64,000 nucleotides of DNA, taken from positions 434,001 to 498,000 of the forward strand of contig NZ_WRXL01000002.1 in the NCBI RefSeq assembly GCF_010119195.1. Reading direction: 5' to 3'. Origin of the DNA: Haloarcula salina (GTDB taxonomy: Archaea > Halobacteriota > Halobacteria > Halobacteriales > Haloarculaceae). This document shows, one piece after another, positions 8,844-17,919 of this stretch (position 1 is the first letter of the stretch; each line of letters opens with the position of its first letter). The notes beneath the pieces are model-generated. The model saw nothing but the letters and a program-made list of their open reading frames with translations, did no database searches and was not told the DNA's origin. Position numbers and translations under genes: made by a program.

Positions 8844-9949
8844 AGTGCCTCCCGGAACGCTTCGATGAAGTCCGCCGTCGACACGTCGAACCGGGCGCGC
8901 GCCCGATCGTCGGTCCCGACGGCGTCGCCGCCGACGGACTCGGCGGCCGCTCGCGTCGGCGCGGCCACGTCCCGGCCGTCGGTGGCGCGGACTGCGGCCT
9001 CGCCGTCGGTGACGACGAGCGTCACCGGTTCCGGCGCGCGGAAGTCGGCGAACAGTCGAGCGACGGTCCCGGTCGGCATCGCGTCGCCGCGGGCGACGAA
9101 CAGGCCGTCGTACCGGCCCGTCGTCGCGTCTGTGACCGCCCCGTGGGCGCGCCGGGCGTGCGTCCGCCAGGCGTCGAGCGCGTCCTCGCGGACGGCGTCG
9201 TGGCCGAGCGCGAGGGCGACGGCGGTTCCGGGCCGTTCGCGCGCGGCCGCGTCGAGTACGTCGGCGTAGCCGCCGACCGTCTCGAAGGGGCCGCCGACCG
9301 CGGGACGGAGCGCGCGCTCGACCGCGTCAGCGGCCCGCGGCGGTGCGTCCTCGGTGACGGCGAGCGCGACCAGCGACGCGGGGCGTCGGCGGTCGTCGGC
9401 CGTCGGGTAGTCGCCCGGGTCGACGTCGAGGTCGGCCAGGGCGGCCCGCGCGGCGTCCGCCTCGCCCGAGAAGGGCGCGACGAACAGCGTCGAGTGGGCC
9501 AGGCCGTCCGCGAGGTCTGCGACCGGAACGGCGACGCCGGGGCGACGTTCGAGCCCCGCCTGCGCCGCGGCTTCGGCGATGGACCCGTCGACCTCGCCGG
9601 CGGCGATCGTGCCTGCCAGGGCGAGGGCGGGGTCGGCCGTGCCGAGTTCGCGGGCGGTCTCGAACGCCGTCGCGGCGGGTCGGTCGGTCAGCGCCACGTC
9701 GGCGGCCGACCGCGCGCGACCGACGGCGACCGTGAGGTCGGCCTCCGTGGTCCGATCGGGGTCCTCGAAGGGGCGGACGACGCTCGCCTGGAACGGCGTG
9801 TCGTCGAGCGCCCGGGCCAGCAGGCCGGTCGCGGCCAGCGCCTCGCCGGTCGCGCCGCTGACGAGGCGCACGAAGGCGGCCTCGCGCAGCGACCCGGCGA
9901 GGTCACTGGGCGACGTGGCTGGCGTCGGTTCCCGACCGGTCGCGGACAT
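8840..9949 (-). CDS. RecJ/Cdc45-like protein with degenerate catalytic motifs
   Basis: 369 residues, Ala/Asp-rich. Position between rps15 and pcc1 is where archaeal genomes carry a RecJ/Cdc45-type gene, and the alternating Rossmann-like segments with a C-terminal DHHA1-like RYDGLFVARGDAMPTGTVAR and QARARFDVSTADFIEAFREAL-like end fit. However I see none of the DHH metal motifs that the RecJ-like protein at the left edge keeps (HHADGDG). A structural, Cdc45-like replisome role is therefore more likely than nuclease activity. The assignment rests mostly on context. Confidence 0.65.
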   Translation of the reverse strand: MSATGREPTPATSPSDLAGSLREAAFVRLVSGATGEALAATGLLARALDDTPFQASVVRPFEDPDRTTEADLTVAVGRARSAADVALTDRPAATAFETARELGTADPALALAGTIAAGEVDGSIAEAAAQAGLERRPGVAVPVADLADGLAHSTLFVAPFSGEADAARAALADLDVDPGDYPTADDRRRPASLVALAVTEDAPPRAADAVERALRPAVGGPFETVGGYADVLDAAARERPGTAVALALGHDAVREDALDAWRTHARRAHGAVTDATTGRYDGLFVARGDAMPTGTVARLFADFRAPEPVTLVVTDGEAAVRATDGRDVAAPTRAAAESVGGDAVGTDDRARARFDVSTADFIEAFREAL

Positions 9950-10420
9950 CTATGCGTCGTCCAGCAGCTCGACGGCCGTGTCGTAGCTGTAGGTGAAGTC
10001 CGCGTCGAGCTCGTCGCCGCGGTAGTAGTCGGCGAGCCGTCGGATCTTCGACTGCGTGTTCTGGAGGGCGCGCTTGTTCTGGTAGTCGCCGGGGTTCTCG
10101 TCCATGTGGTCGCGGAGGCGGACGGCCCGCTCCATGAGGTTCCGGAGGTCCTCGGGGAGCTCCGGCGAGGCCTCGTTGTCCGCGAGGATCTCGGTGACCT
10201 TCTTGCCGGTCGCGAGCGAGACGTCGGGAATCGGGGTACCCTGGACGCCCTCGTCGCGCAGCTTCAGGCCGATCTGGCTGGGCGAGTGGCCCTGTTCGGC
10301 GAGCTCGACGACGCGCTCTTCGACGGCGTCTTCGTCTACGTCGCTCCACTCCGGGGGTTCGTCTGCCGCCGGTTTGTCCGAGCCGGACGAACCGCGGCGG
10401 CGTGTGTGCATTCGTGCCAT
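9950..10420 (-). CDS. rps15: 30S ribosomal protein S15 (uS15)
   Basis: 156 residues, the archaeal length with an N-terminal extension (MARMHTRRRGSSGS). Diagnostic segments: HSPSQIGLKLRDEGVQGTPI, then the S15 core LRDHMDENPGDYQNKRAL and SKIRRLADYYR. It binds 16S rRNA in the central domain. First gene of the leftward operon; the adjacent 296 bp (10421-10716) serve as a divergent promoter region with the pilin-like gene at 10717. An isolated CTTAAG box for that gene is visible, and I saw nothing else coding there. Confidence 0.96.
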   Translation of the reverse strand: MARMHTRRRGSSGSDKPAADEPPEWSDVDEDAVEERVVELAEQGHSPSQIGLKLRDEGVQGTPIPDVSLATGKKVTEILADNEASPELPEDLRNLMERAVRLRDHMDENPGDYQNKRALQNTQSKIRRLADYYRGDELDADFTYSYDTAVELLDDA

Positions 10421-10716
10421 AGTTCTGATTGGAACGGCACAGACCGCTCGTCGCTAACCGGTAGCGAGGCGTATTGGCATCTGGTGATGCCGAACACGGC
10501 CGCAATCCCGAGTCCTGGAAGCCCAGGACGTGTCAGATTTGCGGTCGTGCTGTTCCCGTCTGTCCGTGAACGGTGGCGCGACTAAACCGTTCCGTTTCGG
10601 GCCGCCGCCGCGCCCGCACGAGACGGTCACCGCTCGCGACCGCGCGGCCCGCAGTATTCACGTCTGATAACCAGTCCCGCTCGCTTAAGGCCCGGTTCGA
10701 CGTAGCTTCGCGTAGT

Positions 10717-12468
10717 ATGGCGAGCGCAGGGTCCCGGCCGGGAACGCGCGGGCAGACCGCACCGCTGGGTGTCGCGCTCGTGTTCGCGGTCATGATCGTC
10801 ACGACGACCGCGGTCGTGGCCTTCGGGTCCGACGCGATCGGGACCACGCAGGACCGACTCGACCTCGAACGAACGGAGAAGTCGATGACGCAACTGAAGT
10901 CGCGGGCCGCGATGGTCGCGCTCGGACGGTCGGGCGCACAGCGGGTTACGCTGCCCTCGACCGGGCCGAACGGCTATCGGGTGAACGAGGGCGCGGGGTG
11001 GATGAACGTCTCCTACCGGAACACGTCATCCGGGGAGACGAAGACCGTCTTCAACGAGACGATGGGCGAAGTGGTGTACGCGGCCGAGGGCGGGGACCGC
11101 ATCGCGTACCAGGGCGGCGGACTGTGGCGGGGTACCCGGGAGAACGGTTCGTTGATGGTGTCACCGCCGGAGTTCCACTACCGCGACGCGACCATCACGC
11201 TTCCGCTCGTGACCGTCAGCGGCGACCCGGCGGTCGGGAACAGCGTCCGCATCACCCGGAATCGCTCGACGCAGTACTACCCCAACACCACGCGCGACGG
11301 GAACTTCACGAACCCGCTCCGCGACGGGAAGATGACCGTCACCGTCCAGAGCGACTACTACCGTGGCTGGGGGCAGTACTTCGAGACGCGGACCGGCGGC
11401 GACGTGCGCTACGACCACGCGAACGACCGCGTGACGCTGTTGTTGACCGTTCCGGCCGACTACCCCTCGCTGGAAGCCGGGGTCGTCTCCGGGTCGCCCG
11501 GATCGACGCTCACCGTCGACAACAACGTCGTGATGGACAGCTACAACTCCTCTGTCGGGCCGTACGCGGGCGGCGGATCGAGCACGAAAGTCGTCGTCGC
11601 CGGCGACCTCGTCGTCGAGAAGGGCGAGATCTACGGGAACGTCGAGGTCGGCGGCGACATGGCGTTCGACCACAACAACGGCCGCCTCTACGACGGGAAC
11701 ATCTCCTACGGCGGCGGGTACAGCCAGAAGAAGCCGAACAACTGGCAGCCCGGGCCGAACAACTGGAAGAACGACAACGCGAGCGTCTCGGCCCCGGACT
11801 CCGTCGCGGGCGTGATCGGCGACCGGGGTGACGCCCTCCGGGACCCGGCCGACAACGACAACGACACGACCCCCGTCGTCGACGCCGGGACCATCGACTA
11901 CGGAGCCCTCGGGCCGTCCGACGAGGCGACGCTGTCCGACGGCGACTACCATCTCTCACAGCTCGACGTGCCCAACGGCAAGACGCTGACGCTCGACACC
12001 TCGGGCGGCGACATCGACATCTACGTCGAGAACGACCTGTCCATCGACCGGGGCGAGATCGAGGTCACGGGCCCCAGCCGCGTGAACGTCTACCTCGAGG
12101 GCGACGCCTTCGTCGAGGGTCAGAACGGGAACGCGGAGATCTCGACGCCGGGCGACGACTCCACGCAGTTCTGGCTGTACATGAACCCGGACCGGCGGAT
12201 CGAGTTCGGGAGCAAGTTCAGCGTCACCGGCGTCGTCTACGGTCCCGGACAGGGGCCGAACGAGGGCGTTGACCTGGTCCTGACGGCGGCCTCCAGTGGC
12301 AACGAGATCAAGGGCGCGTTCGTCGGCGGCGCGACGACGATCAACAACGTCGCGTTCCACTACGACGAGGCGCTCGCGAACGCCGACACCGTCGAGCAGA
12401 ACTCCCAGATTCCCGCCGTCACCTACGTCCACGCCTCGACGAACGACGTGAACGTCACCGCGGGCTGA
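10717..12468 (+). CDS. Large secreted pilin-like protein with beta-helix-type domain (paralogue 1)
   Basis: 583 residues from the ATG at 10717; a CTTAAG TATA-like box near 10684 places the transcript start just before it, so the longer frame from 10573 is rejected. A class III (type IV pilin-like) leader TRGQTAPLG precedes a single hydrophobic segment (VALVFAVMIVTTTAVVAFG). The exterior part has an N-terminal conserved unit (GWMNVSYRN, RIAYQGGGLWR, SPPEFHYRDAT) and a repetitive C-terminal half with short Gly/Asp strands like polymer-forming (bactofilin/DUF7305-like) folds. It resembles DUF7289-type proteins. Surface location is likely, function unknown. Confidence 0.8.
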   Translation: MASAGSRPGTRGQTAPLGVALVFAVMIVTTTAVVAFGSDAIGTTQDRLDLERTEKSMTQLKSRAAMVALGRSGAQRVTLPSTGPNGYRVNEGAGWMNVSYRNTSSGETKTVFNETMGEVVYAAEGGDRIAYQGGGLWRGTRENGSLMVSPPEFHYRDATITLPLVTVSGDPAVGNSVRITRNRSTQYYPNTTRDGNFTNPLRDGKMTVTVQSDYYRGWGQYFETRTGGDVRYDHANDRVTLLLTVPADYPSLEAGVVSGSPGSTLTVDNNVVMDSYNSSVGPYAGGGSSTKVVVAGDLVVEKGEIYGNVEVGGDMAFDHNNGRLYDGNISYGGGYSQKKPNNWQPGPNNWKNDNASVSAPDSVAGVIGDRGDALRDPADNDNDTTPVVDAGTIDYGALGPSDEATLSDGDYHLSQLDVPNGKTLTLDTSGGDIDIYVENDLSIDRGEIEVTGPSRVNVYLEGDAFVEGQNGNAEISTPGDDSTQFWLYMNPDRRIEFGSKFSVTGVVYGPGQGPNEGVDLVLTAASSGNEIKGAFVGGATTINNVAFHYDEALANADTVEQNSQIPAVTYVHASTNDVNVTAG

Positions 12469-12540
12469 CGGCGCAGATTGGTGACAGACGAACGATACGT
12501 GGCCAGAGACGTTATCAGCGGTGATAGCAATTGAGGGGGC

Positions 12541-14334
12541 ATGAAGATGCCTCTGGGTCGGGGCGGCGGACAGCGGGGACGCCGCGCGCAATCGGCACCG
12601 CTGGGGGTGGCGCTGATCTTCGGGATCATGGTCGTCTCGACGACGGTGATCGTGGCCTTCGGGGCGGGGGCAATCACGGACACGGAGTCGCACCTCGGTG
12701 CGGAGCGCACGCAGAAGGCGCTGACCGAGTTCGACTCGCGGGCGGCGCTCGTCGGCCTCGGCCAGTCGAACGTCCAGCAGGTCGAGCTCACTTCGCGCGG
12801 GTCCGAGCGCTACCGCGTCGACGAGGACGCGGGGTGGATGAACGTCTCCTACAAGGACCCCGAGACGGGAGCCACGACGGTCGTGTTCCGCAAGCGGATG
12901 GGCGCGGTCGTCAACGACGACGAGACGGCGACCTCGATCGCGTACCAGGGCGGCGGCGTCTGGCGCTCCGACGGTGCGGGACAGTCAGTGATGATCTCGC
13001 CGCCGGAGTTCCACTACCGCGGGGCGACGCTGACCCTGCCGCTGATAACGGTCCGGGGCGACGCCTCGCTGGGCCGACGCGGCGTCATCAGCCGGAACGG
13101 GACGACGCGGTACTTCCCGAACGAGTCGATGAACCCCGCGTTCGTCAATCCGATGGCGAACGGCGAGGTGACGGTGTCGGTCCGCAGCGACTACTACCGC
13201 GGCTGGGGCCAGTACTTCGAGACGCGGACCGAGGGCGACGTGAGCTACACGCACTCGAAGAACATGGTCAACGCCACGCTCGTCACGCCCGTCGGCGCAC
13301 GGACCGTCCGGAGCGCCGTCAGGTCGTCGTCGCCCGCCGGCGTCATCAAATTCAAGGGATCGACCGATCCCGGATTCGACGCCTACAACTCCTCAGACGG
13401 TGACGGCTACGCCGGCGAGGGCGCGGCCAACGGCTGGAACAACGCCTCGATCAACACGGCCGGCGACGTGGAGATACAGGACAACGGCGTCCGCGTCCAC
13501 GGCAACATCACGTCCGGTGGGTACGTCGACCTGAAGGACTGGAGCAACAACTTCAACGGCGAGCGCGTCGCGTACGCCGACGGGTTCTCGCCGTCGCCCG
13601 CGCCGGCATCCGTCGAGACCGAGCAGATCTCCGGCGTCGAGAGCGTGTCGGCCATCGACGGCTACGTCAATCGCAGGGTGGACCACATCCGCTCGAACCC
13701 CGACAGCGGGTACTACACCGGGGACACGATCACCAGTAGCGGCACGCTCGACTCCGCGGGCGGCGACAAGCAGTACTACGTCGAGCACATCGACCTCGAC
13801 TCCGGCGAGACGCTCACGGTCGACACGAGCGGCGGCAACGTCTCCGTGGCGGTCCGAGACTACGTCAGCCTCGACGAGGCGAGCATCGAGGTCGACGGGA
13901 CCCACGACGCGCGCTTCTTCGTCAAGGGCGAGAGCGCCTGGGGCGACCGGTCGATCAAGGGCGAGACGACGACCTCGCACATCGACATCACCGGCGGACG
14001 GGTCGTCACCGTCGGGAGCGGCCCGAGCGAGAACGCCACGCAAGTCGCCTTCTACGGCAAGAGTCACGTCAACGCGACGCTCTCGAAGGACGGGAGCAAC
14101 TCGAAGTTCGTCGGCATCGTGTACGCGCCCAGCCAGGGGACCAACAAGCTCGCGATGCGCCAGAGCGAGATCTACGGCGGCGTCGTCACCGGCGAGGTCG
14201 ACGTCTGGCAGGACGGCGCGATCCACTACGACCGGAGCCTCAGGAACACCCGAGCGGTTCCGGAAGAAGTCAACATCATCCGCATCACGTACCTCCACAT
14301 CTCCGTCAACCGCGTCAACGTGACCTCGCCCTGA
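12541..14334 (+). CDS. Large secreted pilin-like protein (paralogue 2)
   Basis: 597 residues, 72 bp downstream of its paralogue and similar throughout: the leader RRAQSAPLG plus hydrophobic helix, then GWMNVSYKDPETG, IAYQGGGVWR, SPPEFHYRGATLTLPL and YYRGWGQYFETRT. The C-terminal region again carries strand-rich repeats (LDSGETLTVDTSGGNVSVAV) that match the first copy. Both end with a similar TYLHxSxNxVNVT segment. A local duplication with divergence in the middle is the simplest reading. Likely anchored by the N-terminal helix or assembled as a pseudopilin. Confidence 0.8.
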   Translation: MKMPLGRGGGQRGRRAQSAPLGVALIFGIMVVSTTVIVAFGAGAITDTESHLGAERTQKALTEFDSRAALVGLGQSNVQQVELTSRGSERYRVDEDAGWMNVSYKDPETGATTVVFRKRMGAVVNDDETATSIAYQGGGVWRSDGAGQSVMISPPEFHYRGATLTLPLITVRGDASLGRRGVISRNGTTRYFPNESMNPAFVNPMANGEVTVSVRSDYYRGWGQYFETRTEGDVSYTHSKNMVNATLVTPVGARTVRSAVRSSSPAGVIKFKGSTDPGFDAYNSSDGDGYAGEGAANGWNNASINTAGDVEIQDNGVRVHGNITSGGYVDLKDWSNNFNGERVAYADGFSPSPAPASVETEQISGVESVSAIDGYVNRRVDHIRSNPDSGYYTGDTITSSGTLDSAGGDKQYYVEHIDLDSGETLTVDTSGGNVSVAVRDYVSLDEASIEVDGTHDARFFVKGESAWGDRSIKGETTTSHIDITGGRVVTVGSGPSENATQVAFYGKSHVNATLSKDGSNSKFVGIVYAPSQGTNKLAMRQSEIYGGVVTGEVDVWQDGAIHYDRSLRNTRAVPEEVNIIRITYLHISVNRVNVTSP

Positions 14335-14346
14335 GGTGCCCGAACG

Positions 14347-15084
14347 CTACTGGTCGATGTCGACCCGGATGTCGTGGTAGACGACGTACGTCCGCTCGAT
14401 GCCGCCCCCGTCGGTGTACTCACACCAGTCGTCGCCGGTGGCGCACGTGAACCCTTTCTCCTCGAAGTAGGCCTCCCAGAGGTCCGACCGCGGCCCGGTG
14501 ACGTTGATCCGGACTCCCTCGACGTCGCCGCTCGTGTCCTCGAACGCGATGTCCGTATCCCGGTGGTTCGCCCGCACGAGCACGGTCGACCCGCCGAGGC
14601 TCTGGGTCTCCGGCCTGTTGATACCGACGACGGTGATCAGTACGTGATTCTCGTCGACGACGAGCGGCGGATCCCGGATTCTGAGTCCGCCGTCCCGGTT
14701 CGTCCGGTATACGCCGCCGGCCTCGTAGACGATCCGCCGCTCCTCGTCGCCCTCGAAGACGATGGGCCGGATCTCCCACTGGCCGACCCGCGAGTACCCG
14801 CTTCCGCTGTCGACCTCGACGGACATCGTGACGTTCTCGCCCGTCCGGAGTTGGGCTTCGCCGAGGCTGATCTCGGTGGCCCGGCTCGGCGCGCCGCGCT
14901 GGTAGAGGTCCGCAATGTTGTCGGTCAGGATGTCGAAGGCCCGCTCGGCGTTGTTGAGCTGCTCGGCGTTACGCGCGTCCTGGAGGGTCCCGAGACCGCC
15001 CACCGACACGAGGGTGATGGAAGCGATGATCAGCGTGAACACCAGAACGAAGCTCAGTACCTCGCTGACGCCCCGGTCAGCCAT
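14347..15084 (-). CDS. Pilin-like secreted protein (DUF7289-like)
   Basis: 245 residues. N-terminal MADRGVSEVLSFVLVF is an archaeal type IV pilin-like leader followed by one hydrophobic helix ending at SVGG. The exported part has YEAGGVYR, a short form of the YQGGGVWR unit in the two large neighbours, so it shares their fold. Convergent with the larger paralogue (12 bp between stops). Last gene of a five-gene leftward operon; its start overlaps the preceding stop by eight bases. Family name from memory; role in a pilus or pseudopilus unproven. Confidence 0.78.
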   Translation of the reverse strand: MADRGVSEVLSFVLVFTLIIASITLVSVGGLGTLQDARNAEQLNNAERAFDILTDNIADLYQRGAPSRATEISLGEAQLRTGENVTMSVEVDSGSGYSRVGQWEIRPIVFEGDEERRIVYEAGGVYRTNRDGGLRIRDPPLVVDENHVLITVVGINRPETQSLGGSTVLVRANHRDTDIAFEDTSGDVEGVRINVTGPRSDLWEAYFEEKGFTCATGDDWCEYTDGGGIERTYVVYHDIRVDIDQ

Positions 15085-15514
15085 TGCGGGCCTCCAGCTG
15101 GGAGCTGTCGTAGGTCACGACCACGACGCCGCCGTCGACCGCGCTCGTGCCCATCGCCGACGTGGTCCGGATGTCGACGGTGACCGACAGCGACGGCTCG
15201 ACCGACTCGAGGACGACGCGGTCGTTCGGCCCGTCCAGCGAGATCCGGTAGCCGCTGCCCGCCACGCGCTCGGGATAGCTCCGCCGGAGTTCGACCGTCG
15301 GCGACCCACCGTGGGCCGCCTGGACCAGTCGGTCGGCCTGTGAGAGGTCCGAGGCGACCTGCTGGCCGATGACCGCGAGTTCCTCGCGGACCACCTCTTC
15401 GCGCCGGTCGTTCACGAAGTCGCTGCCAGCGACGACCAGTCCGGTCACCAGCAGCGTCGCGATGGTGAGCGTCAGCGTGTAGCTCAGCGTCGTCGAGACG
15501 GCGCGGCTATCCAT
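15077..15514 (-). CDS. Small pilin-like secreted protein (DUF7266-like)
   Basis: 145 residues from the ATG at 15512-15514; a GTG at 15523 would add three codons. The N-terminus SRAVSTTLSYTLTLTIATLL resembles a class III leader and helix. Typical of the family is the YTLTL segment and an Arg/Glu-rich stretch (FVNDRREEVVREELAVIG). The remaining domain is beta-rich with no enzyme motif. It overlaps both neighbours in the operon. Name given from recollection of the haloarchaeal cluster DUF7261/7266/7287/7288/7289. Confidence 0.75.
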   Translation of the reverse strand: MDSRAVSTTLSYTLTLTIATLLVTGLVVAGSDFVNDRREEVVREELAVIGQQVASDLSQADRLVQAAHGGSPTVELRRSYPERVAGSGYRISLDGPNDRVVLESVEPSLSVTVDIRTTSAMGTSAVDGGVVVVTYDSSQLEARNG

Positions 15515-16511
15515 CCGGCTCACCCGGGGCGACCCGAATCTCCGTCGTGTAGTTGATGTTCGGATTCGCGTACGTGAACGCCACCTCGACGTCGTAGACC
15601 GCGCTCGTCACGTACGGCGCGGGGCCGGCGCTCGGGCCGGAATCAAGCGTGGTGGTCGCCGGTGCGTTCGCCGTGACGAACGAGTAGTTGCCCTTCACCT
15701 GGTCGCCGTTCTCGAAGCTGACGTTGTACGGCGTCGAGACGCCCGCCGCGTAGCCGAAGTAGGTGTTGCTCACCTGATCGTATCCGAGCGCGTGACACGG
15801 GCGACCGTCGACCGTCCCGTCGGTCAGCGAGACGGAGAATTCGTCGGCGGTGATCGTTTCGGTGCACTCCTCGGCGTCACCGTTCGGTCGCTCTGTCCGG
15901 AGGTGCAACAAATCCGGGTTCGACCCATCCCACCAGATCTCCACGGTCCAGGTCTTGCTCGGCGACCCCGTGTTGTTCACGACGACGGCGAACTCGCTGG
16001 TATCGCTGAGCGAGCTCGTCTTCTTGATCTCCATGTCGAATGCCCGGGTCGCGTGCGGTCGCCCGTTCTCGTCGACGCCCTCGACAAGCTGCCAGTCGGG
16101 GTCGCCGCCGCTCAGGCCCGTCGCGGTGAAGTTCCCGCCGCCGCTGTCGTTCATCGCGATCCGTGACCCGTCGTGGTAGTCGTGCGGGTTCGAGACGTTC
16201 ACTAGTCCGCCGGAGCGCACCTGCTGTTTCTCGCGCTGACGGCTCATCGCCCGCACGTCGCGCTCGATGGACGGCTCGGGCGCGGAGTGGTTGTAGCGAT
16301 TGGCCGCCGCGACGCTTTGCTCGACGCTCGCCTCGACCATCGCGCGCGCGTCCAGCGCGCCGTCGCCGCCGGCTGTCTCCCCGCGACTCGCGAGGTTCTC
16401 GGTGAAGATTGCGGAGTTGACGATGAGCGCGAGCGAGACGAACGTCACCGCGAGCGCGAACGCCGCGATCAGGATGATCTGGCCGCGGTCGCCACCGGCT
16501 AGATCCGCCAC
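15507..16511 (-). CDS. Secreted pilin-like protein (DUF7261-like)
   Basis: 334 residues from a GTG at 16509-16511. N-terminal DRGQIILIAAFALAVTFVSL is a leader plus helix as in TadE/pilin-like minor subunits, followed by ARAMVEASVEQSVAAANRYN. The large exported part is Asn/Thr-rich with several N-x-S/T sequons and beta character (FAVVVNNTGSPSKTWTVEIW). Cys pairs such as EECTE and PCHALG could form a disulfide. It overlaps the upstream gene by 13 bases. Function not known. Confidence 0.77.
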   Translation of the reverse strand: MADLAGGDRGQIILIAAFALAVTFVSLALIVNSAIFTENLASRGETAGGDGALDARAMVEASVEQSVAAANRYNHSAPEPSIERDVRAMSRQREKQQVRSGGLVNVSNPHDYHDGSRIAMNDSGGGNFTATGLSGGDPDWQLVEGVDENGRPHATRAFDMEIKKTSSLSDTSEFAVVVNNTGSPSKTWTVEIWWDGSNPDLLHLRTERPNGDAEECTETITADEFSVSLTDGTVDGRPCHALGYDQVSNTYFGYAAGVSTPYNVSFENGDQVKGNYSFVTANAPATTTLDSGPSAGPAPYVTSAVYDVEVAFTYANPNINYTTEIRVAPGEPDG

Positions 16512-17086
16512 GCGATCACCTCCACGCGGACCGTGTTGTAGTGGTTTCGTCCCGTGTCCGGGATCAGGTACGTCGAACCCGGGTCGCCGAGAGTCGTCTC
16601 GTTCGCCGTCCCGTCCGCGTCGTACAGCGGGTCGTCGTCGGACAGCGTCACCGTATATGTCGCCGTCACTGCGTTGTCGGTCGGGACGCCGTTGTAGACG
16701 TATCGCCGGGGGACGATGTCGCCGCTCGGACTGACGAAGTCGAGGTAGACGTTGTAGGCGATACCTCGCTGGTCGAACGACCGCGAGAGCATCTCCCCGA
16801 ACCTGTTGTCCGGCGGCCCGCTCGTGTAGAAGTTCTCCTGCCCGGTGACGCCGTGGAACTGCCGCGTCGAGTTGTTCCAGAACAGGAGCGCCGGCTTGAG
16901 CGCGCCGGCCTCCGCCGCCGCCGTGAGCACGCCCTTCCCCGTCGCTGCCTGCTGGTTCTCGATGTGCTGGCTCGACGTGCTCGCCGACAGCGGCGTCACC
17001 GCCGTCATCTGGAGCGCGAACACCAGGCTCGACAGCAACATCAAACTCGCGATGACCGCCTCCAGCGTGTGTGCCTGTCCTCGCAT
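16499..17086 (-). CDS. Secreted pilin-like protein (DUF7288-like)
   Basis: 195 residues. N-terminal MRGQAHTLEAVIASLMLLSS is a compact class III-type leader (RGQ) with one hydrophobic helix ending near residue 30. The rest is a small exported domain rich in aromatic residues and Asn (LLFWNNSTRQFHGV, NRFGEMLSRSFDQRGIAYNVYL), with an immunoglobulin-like feel. One base separates it from the gene upstream, so co-translation is likely. No enzymatic motif. Confidence 0.77.
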   Translation of the reverse strand: MRGQAHTLEAVIASLMLLSSLVFALQMTAVTPLSASTSSQHIENQQAATGKGVLTAAAEAGALKPALLFWNNSTRQFHGVTGQENFYTSGPPDNRFGEMLSRSFDQRGIAYNVYLDFVSPSGDIVPRRYVYNGVPTDNAVTATYTVTLSDDDPLYDADGTANETTLGDPGSTYLIPDTGRNHYNTVRVEVIAWRI

Positions 17087-17087
17087 C

Positions 17088-17684
17088 TCACCACACCTCC
17101 ACGGAGACGGTCACGTCGTGGTGATCGAGCGAGACCACCCGGGTGGCCGTCACCGACTGATCGTTGTTCGTCGGGGCCGTCTCACCGCGACTGAACGGCA
17201 CCGAGCACGTCGCGGACGCGTTCCCTTCTTCGACGATGGCCTCCGCGGTGTCGTCCCAGCACAGGCGGTCCGAGCCCGATCCGGCCGTCGACACGTTTCC
17301 GTATATCGTGACGTTGAGATGCTGTCTGGTCGGGTCGAGTCCCACCTGCGACTCGACGGGCTGGCCGCCGCTCCAGCTGCCTGCACAGGACGCCGGCGCA
17401 GCCTGGTCGTCGAAGAACTCCACCGTGCAGTACCGATCGAGCCGGTACGGTCGTTCGGGCGACCCGAGCATCGACTTGGTGAGCCCGTCGGCCACGCGGT
17501 TCGACACGACCGTCTCCTCCTGTGCCCCCTCCGTGAACGGGGACAGCAGGCCGGGCACGAACAGGAAGATGAAGATGAGCACCGCGAGGAACACGCTGAT
17601 CCCGATGGCGAAATCGAGCGTCGTCTGTCCACGCGTCGCTCTCTCGTCCCCGCGACGCTTCGATCGGACTCGACGCCTCAACAC
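17088..17684 (-). CDS. Secreted pilin-like protein (DUF7287-like), first gene of operon
   Basis: 198 residues from a GTG at 17682-17684. A basic start (RRRVRSKRRGDERATRGQ) leads to TTLDFAIGISVFLAVLIFIF, a TadE/pilin-like helix with the conserved Asp/Glu-type position after the leader. The exported part has two Cys pairs (RYCTVEFFDDQAAPASC; RLCWDD and ATCSVPF) likely to form disulfides. In other haloarchaea I recall this operon lying near secretion ATPase and TadC genes; here only tRNA-Ala and the provirus lie upstream. Confidence 0.77.
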   Translation of the reverse strand: MLRRRVRSKRRGDERATRGQTTLDFAIGISVFLAVLIFIFLFVPGLLSPFTEGAQEETVVSNRVADGLTKSMLGSPERPYRLDRYCTVEFFDDQAAPASCAGSWSGGQPVESQVGLDPTRQHLNVTIYGNVSTAGSGSDRLCWDDTAEAIVEEGNASATCSVPFSRGETAPTNNDQSVTATRVVSLDHHDVTVSVEVW

Positions 17685-17811
17685 GCTCCCTCTCCTCGCT
17701 GCATGCCCGTTTCTGCGTAGTCGAGGCCCCCGACGCTCTTATCCATTGTGGCCGATCTGTGCAGGCCACCCAGGATGCCAGCCGTTCTCACTCCCGAACC
17801 GCTTCGATGGG

Positions 17812-17820
17812 TTTAATAAA
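17812..17820 (+). promoter_or_regulatory. TATA box of tRNA-Ala
   Basis: TTTAATAAA, centred about 32 bases before the first base of the tRNA, the right place for an archaeal TATA element with a short 5' leader. Confidence 0.6.
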
Positions 17821-17847
17821 AGCCACCGGATACCAGAAGTACGAAGC

Positions 17848-17919
17848 GGGCTCGTAGATCAGGGGTAGATCACTCCCTTGGCATGGGAGAGGCCCCGGGT
17901 TCAAATCCCGGCGAGTCCA
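17848..17919 (+). tRNA. tRNA-Ala (anticodon GGC)
   Basis: 72 bases fold as a full cloverleaf: acceptor GGGCTCG/CGAGTCC with discriminator A, anticodon stem CTCCC/GGGAG around loop TTGGCAT (anticodon GGC, reads GCC), and the T-arm CCCGGGTTCAAATCCCGG. No encoded CCA. Its 3' end is the left attachment site of the provirus; integration keeps the tRNA intact. Confidence 0.96.
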
